DNA of 64,000 nt from Cellulomonas sp. SLBN-39 (lineage in GTDB: Bacteria; Actinomycetota; Actinomycetes; Actinomycetales; Cellulomonadaceae): contig NZ_VFOA01000001.1 of the NCBI RefSeq assembly GCF_006715865.1, positions 1,054,001-1,118,000 on the forward strand, in the 5' to 3' direction. The position numbers and the translations under genes are program-made. Below are positions 62,165 to 64,000 of the stretch, piece by piece. Each line of letters opens with the position of its first letter. The first letter of the stretch is position 1. Below the pieces are notes generated by a model, which saw only the letters and a list, made by a program, of their open reading frames with translations, was not told the origin of the DNA and did not search any database.

Positions 62165-63544
62165 CTACGGCGTCTGCTCCGGCTCCGGCGCGACCTCGGG
62201 CACCGGCGCCGGGGCCGGGGCGCCCTTCACGCCGGCCGCGGCGGCGGACACGCGGGCCGTCAGGGTCTCCAGCGGGCCCCGGCCGACCAGCACGGCCCAG
62301 ACGCTCGCGGCCAGGGCCAGCGCCCCGGCCATGAGCAGCCAGTACAGGTTCGGGCGCTGGGCCACGGCCGTCTCGCCGAGCGTGGCCACGAGCACGACGT
62401 GCAGCGAGTACGCGGTCAGCGGCATCGAGCCCAGCGCCGCGACGGGCAGGAGCACCCAGCGCAGCGGACGCCCGACGAGCAGGCACAGACCCAGCACCGC
62501 GAGCGCGAACCCGGCCGACCCGACGACCTCGGGCGTGCCGCCGCTGTGCGGGGACACGGACAGGGCCTGGGTCGCGGCCGACGCGAGGAGGGCGGGCACG
62601 TCCGGTCCGGCGTCCTCGCCCTCGTCGTCGAGCGAACCCTCGTCGACCAGGCCGTCGTCCGTCATGGCGCCCGGCGGGTAGCAGGAGACCCACTCGTCCT
62701 CCCAGACGTCGCAGTCGAGGCCGGTGAGGTCGACGTCCTCGCCGGGCACCGTCGTCGAGGTGGAGGACGAGGACCAGGAGGAGGAGGACGAGGACGACGA
62801 GCCGCCACCGGTCACGCCGGAGGCGAGGGATCCGGCGCCGAACCCGACGACCGCGAGGACCACCCCGACGCCGACGAGGCCGGCCGCGACGCGCGACGAC
62901 CGCAGGTCGAGCCGGCCGACGGCCATGCCGAGCATCATGAGCGCGAGCCACACGGTGGCGGGGTAGACGCCCATGAGGACGAGGTCGGTGCCGGGCCCGG
63001 AGCCGAGGGCCACGGACTGCACCAGCGCGAGCGTCACGGGCCCGAGCAGCGCGAGGCCCGCGGCGACGAGCAGCAGGCGCCGCTGCGACCAGCGGACGAG
63101 CGGGATCGCGGCGACGAACAGCACGCCGTAGAGGGTGAGGATCACCGCGACGGGGCCGGAGACGAGCTCGACGAGGAGGCCGATGACGAAGATCGCGGCT
63201 CCGCGGCCGAGGAGCTGGAGCCGGACGGTGCGGACGCGGTCGGCGTCGGCGTCGCGCACGCCGCGGGTGAGCAGGGCCAGCGAGACGCCCGCGACGACGG
63301 CGAACAGCAGCGAGGAGCGTCCGTGCACGACGCCGCCCCAGGTGCTCGGGTCGGACCAGACCAGCTCGGGCACGTCGCCGACGTGCGCGCCGATCATGCC
63401 GATGACCGCGAGGCCGCGGGCGACGTCGAGGCCGACGACGCGCGGCGGGCGGCCGAAGCCCACGAGGCGGTCGCGCACGCCGTCGCGACGACGGTGCACG
63501 GGCGGGACGGCGGCGGTCGGCAGGCCGGGCGCGAGGGCTGTCAC
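62165..63544 (-). CDS. DUF418-like membrane protein with a Ser-rich extracytoplasmic loop
   Basis: 459 residues with about ten to eleven membrane helices. VVGLDVARGLAVIGMIGAHVG in the first helix, the SSLLFAVVAGVSLALL helix, and PLTAYSLHVVL near the end match DUF418/HGSNAT-type membrane acyltransferase-like proteins. A low-complexity loop of consecutive serines leads to an acidic, Cys-containing extracytoplasmic segment (GLDCDVWEDEWVSCYPPG) that may carry a disulfide. The C-terminal tail is Ala/Pro-rich. Start at GTG 63544 is suited to the TAGCGT element. Function is unknown. Confidence 0.75.
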   Translation of the reverse strand: MTALAPGLPTAAVPPVHRRRDGVRDRLVGFGRPPRVVGLDVARGLAVIGMIGAHVGDVPELVWSDPSTWGGVVHGRSSLLFAVVAGVSLALLTRGVRDADADRVRTVRLQLLGRGAAIFVIGLLVELVSGPVAVILTLYGVLFVAAIPLVRWSQRRLLLVAAGLALLGPVTLALVQSVALGSGPGTDLVLMGVYPATVWLALMMLGMAVGRLDLRSSRVAAGLVGVGVVLAVVGFGAGSLASGVTGGGSSSSSSSSWSSSSTSTTVPGEDVDLTGLDCDVWEDEWVSCYPPGAMTDDGLVDEGSLDDEGEDAGPDVPALLASAATQALSVSPHSGGTPEVVGSAGFALAVLGLCLLVGRPLRWVLLPVAALGSMPLTAYSLHVVLVATLGETAVAQRPNLYWLLMAGALALAASVWAVLVGRGPLETLTARVSAAAAGVKGAPAPAPVPEVAPEPEQTP

Positions 63545-63551
63545 GTGCGGG

Positions 63552-63557
63552 ACGCTA
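63552..63557 (-). promoter_or_regulatory. Leaderless -10 element of the DUF418-like gene
   Basis: TAGCGT (63557-63552), seven bases, then the GTG at 63544. Confidence 0.5.
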
Positions 63558-63596
63558 GCGGCACGGGGCCGGCCGCCACCTCGCCCACCAGGAGGA

Positions 63597-63626
63597 GTGG
63601 TCGTCCACCCCCGGGTGGACGACCAC
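63597..63626 (-). terminator. Terminator of the SDR gene
   Basis: A perfect 14-bp stem (GTGGTCGTCCACCC with GGGTGGACGACCAC) around two bases, starting four bases after the SDR stop. Confidence 0.7.
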
Positions 63627-63630
63627 GGCG

Positions 63631-64000
63631 TCACCCTCCTGCCCGGCGGGCGAGGGTGCCCATGAGCCGGACGACGGCACGCCGGGGCAGGAACCGGGCG
63701 GCGTGGGCGAGCGGGGCGCCGTTGGTGATGACCGAGGGGCGGCGTGCGCCCTTGTCGAGGGTGGCGAGGGCCTTGGCCACCACGTCCTGCGGGAGGATGC
63801 GCCGGGTGCCGAAGTCGGCGGACTGGCTGCCGGCGACGTCGAAGAACTCGGTCTTCATCGCCCCGGGGGCGATCGCCAGGACGCGCAGCCCCGTGCCGCG
63901 CGCCTCTTCCCAGAGCGACTCCGTCAGGCTCAGGACGAAGGCCTTCGACGCGCCGTAGGTGCTGAGGTACGGGGTCGGGACGAACCCGAGCAGGCTGGCG
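63631..64000 (-). CDS. Short-chain dehydrogenase/reductase, C-terminal part
   Basis: The frame is open to the right edge, so the N-terminus with the NAD(P) site is missing. The visible 122 residues contain the catalytic YGASK (Tyr-x-x-x-Lys) after FVPTPYLST, the helix FVLSLTESLWEEARG, and the RVLAIAPGAMKTEFFD strand of the SDR fold, followed by a family-like helical end with PRRAVVRLMG. The substrate is unknown. It is transcribed toward the DUF418-like gene and ended by the 63597-63626 hairpin. Confidence 0.9.
   Translation of the reverse strand, partial: ASLLGFVPTPYLSTYGASKAFVLSLTESLWEEARGTGLRVLAIAPGAMKTEFFDVAGSQSADFGTRRILPQDVVAKALATLDKGARRPSVITNGAPLAHAARFLPRRAVVRLMGTLARRAGG

Overview
The window reads as a very GC-rich actinobacterial chromosome, most likely Cellulomonas or a close relative in the Cellulomonadaceae (inferred). 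The evidence is the extreme third-position GC, the many GTG starts, a bacterial proteasome activator (Bpa), a conservon-type signalling operon (kinase, roadblock, DUF742, GTPase), DUF5926, and several glycoside hydrolases (GH26, GH43, GH128). I see no insertion sequence, prophage, CRISPR array, tRNA or rRNA. It looks like ordinary core and accessory chromosome with both ends cut: a beta-helix protein on the left and an SDR enzyme on the right.

Left part (1-16 kb): thioredoxin and a membrane protein behind a CsoR-like palindrome; a YbaK-type deacylase; a four-gene conservon whose kinase carries a tail of nearly 700 residues; a quinone oxidoreductase; an AGE-family epimerase; Bpa; an EamA exporter; and an AglEFG-like sugar ABC importer whose genes are separated by hairpins. 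Middle (16-32 kb): HAD phosphatase and serS; a lipid kinase; an MFS transporter under a TPP riboswitch; a two-component pair; pheA; a phosphatase-like membrane protein converging on a GT2 enzyme; DUF5926; a second lipid kinase; a YefM/YoeB toxin-antitoxin pair; and phosphoglucomutase.

32-37.5 kb holds a polysaccharide locus: a hyaluronan-synthase-like GT2, a membrane-anchored coiled-coil GH26 and UDP-glucose dehydrogenase, translationally linked and preceded by a long structured leader. pgm lies next to it and could supply glucose-1-phosphate. 37.5-46.8 kb has transporters (MFS, CPA1 antiporter, MMPL), an APH-like kinase, a sugar acetyltransferase and small unknown proteins.

46.9-56.2 kb is the most unusual stretch. 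One 635-residue protein joins an ECF sigma factor, a zinc-finger anti-sigma-like segment, a transmembrane helix and an extracellular GH128 glucanase domain. It sits beside a GH43 enzyme and a DppABC-type importer with a fused double ATPase. 56.2-62.2 kb carries two divergent ABC systems separated by two distinct palindromes. One is controlled by a TetR protein; the other starts with a ribbon-helix-helix protein followed by a DUF4097 protein and a DrrAB-like exporter.

A recurring theme is leaderless expression. About fourteen genes have a TANNNT-like -10 hexamer (usually TAGGGT, TAGCCT or TAGCGT) 6-8 nt before the GTG or ATG, and no Shine-Dalgarno sequence. Perfect GC-rich hairpins without U-tracts mark many gene ends. 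All calls were made by reading the sequence without database searches; family names rest on motifs and remembered family features.
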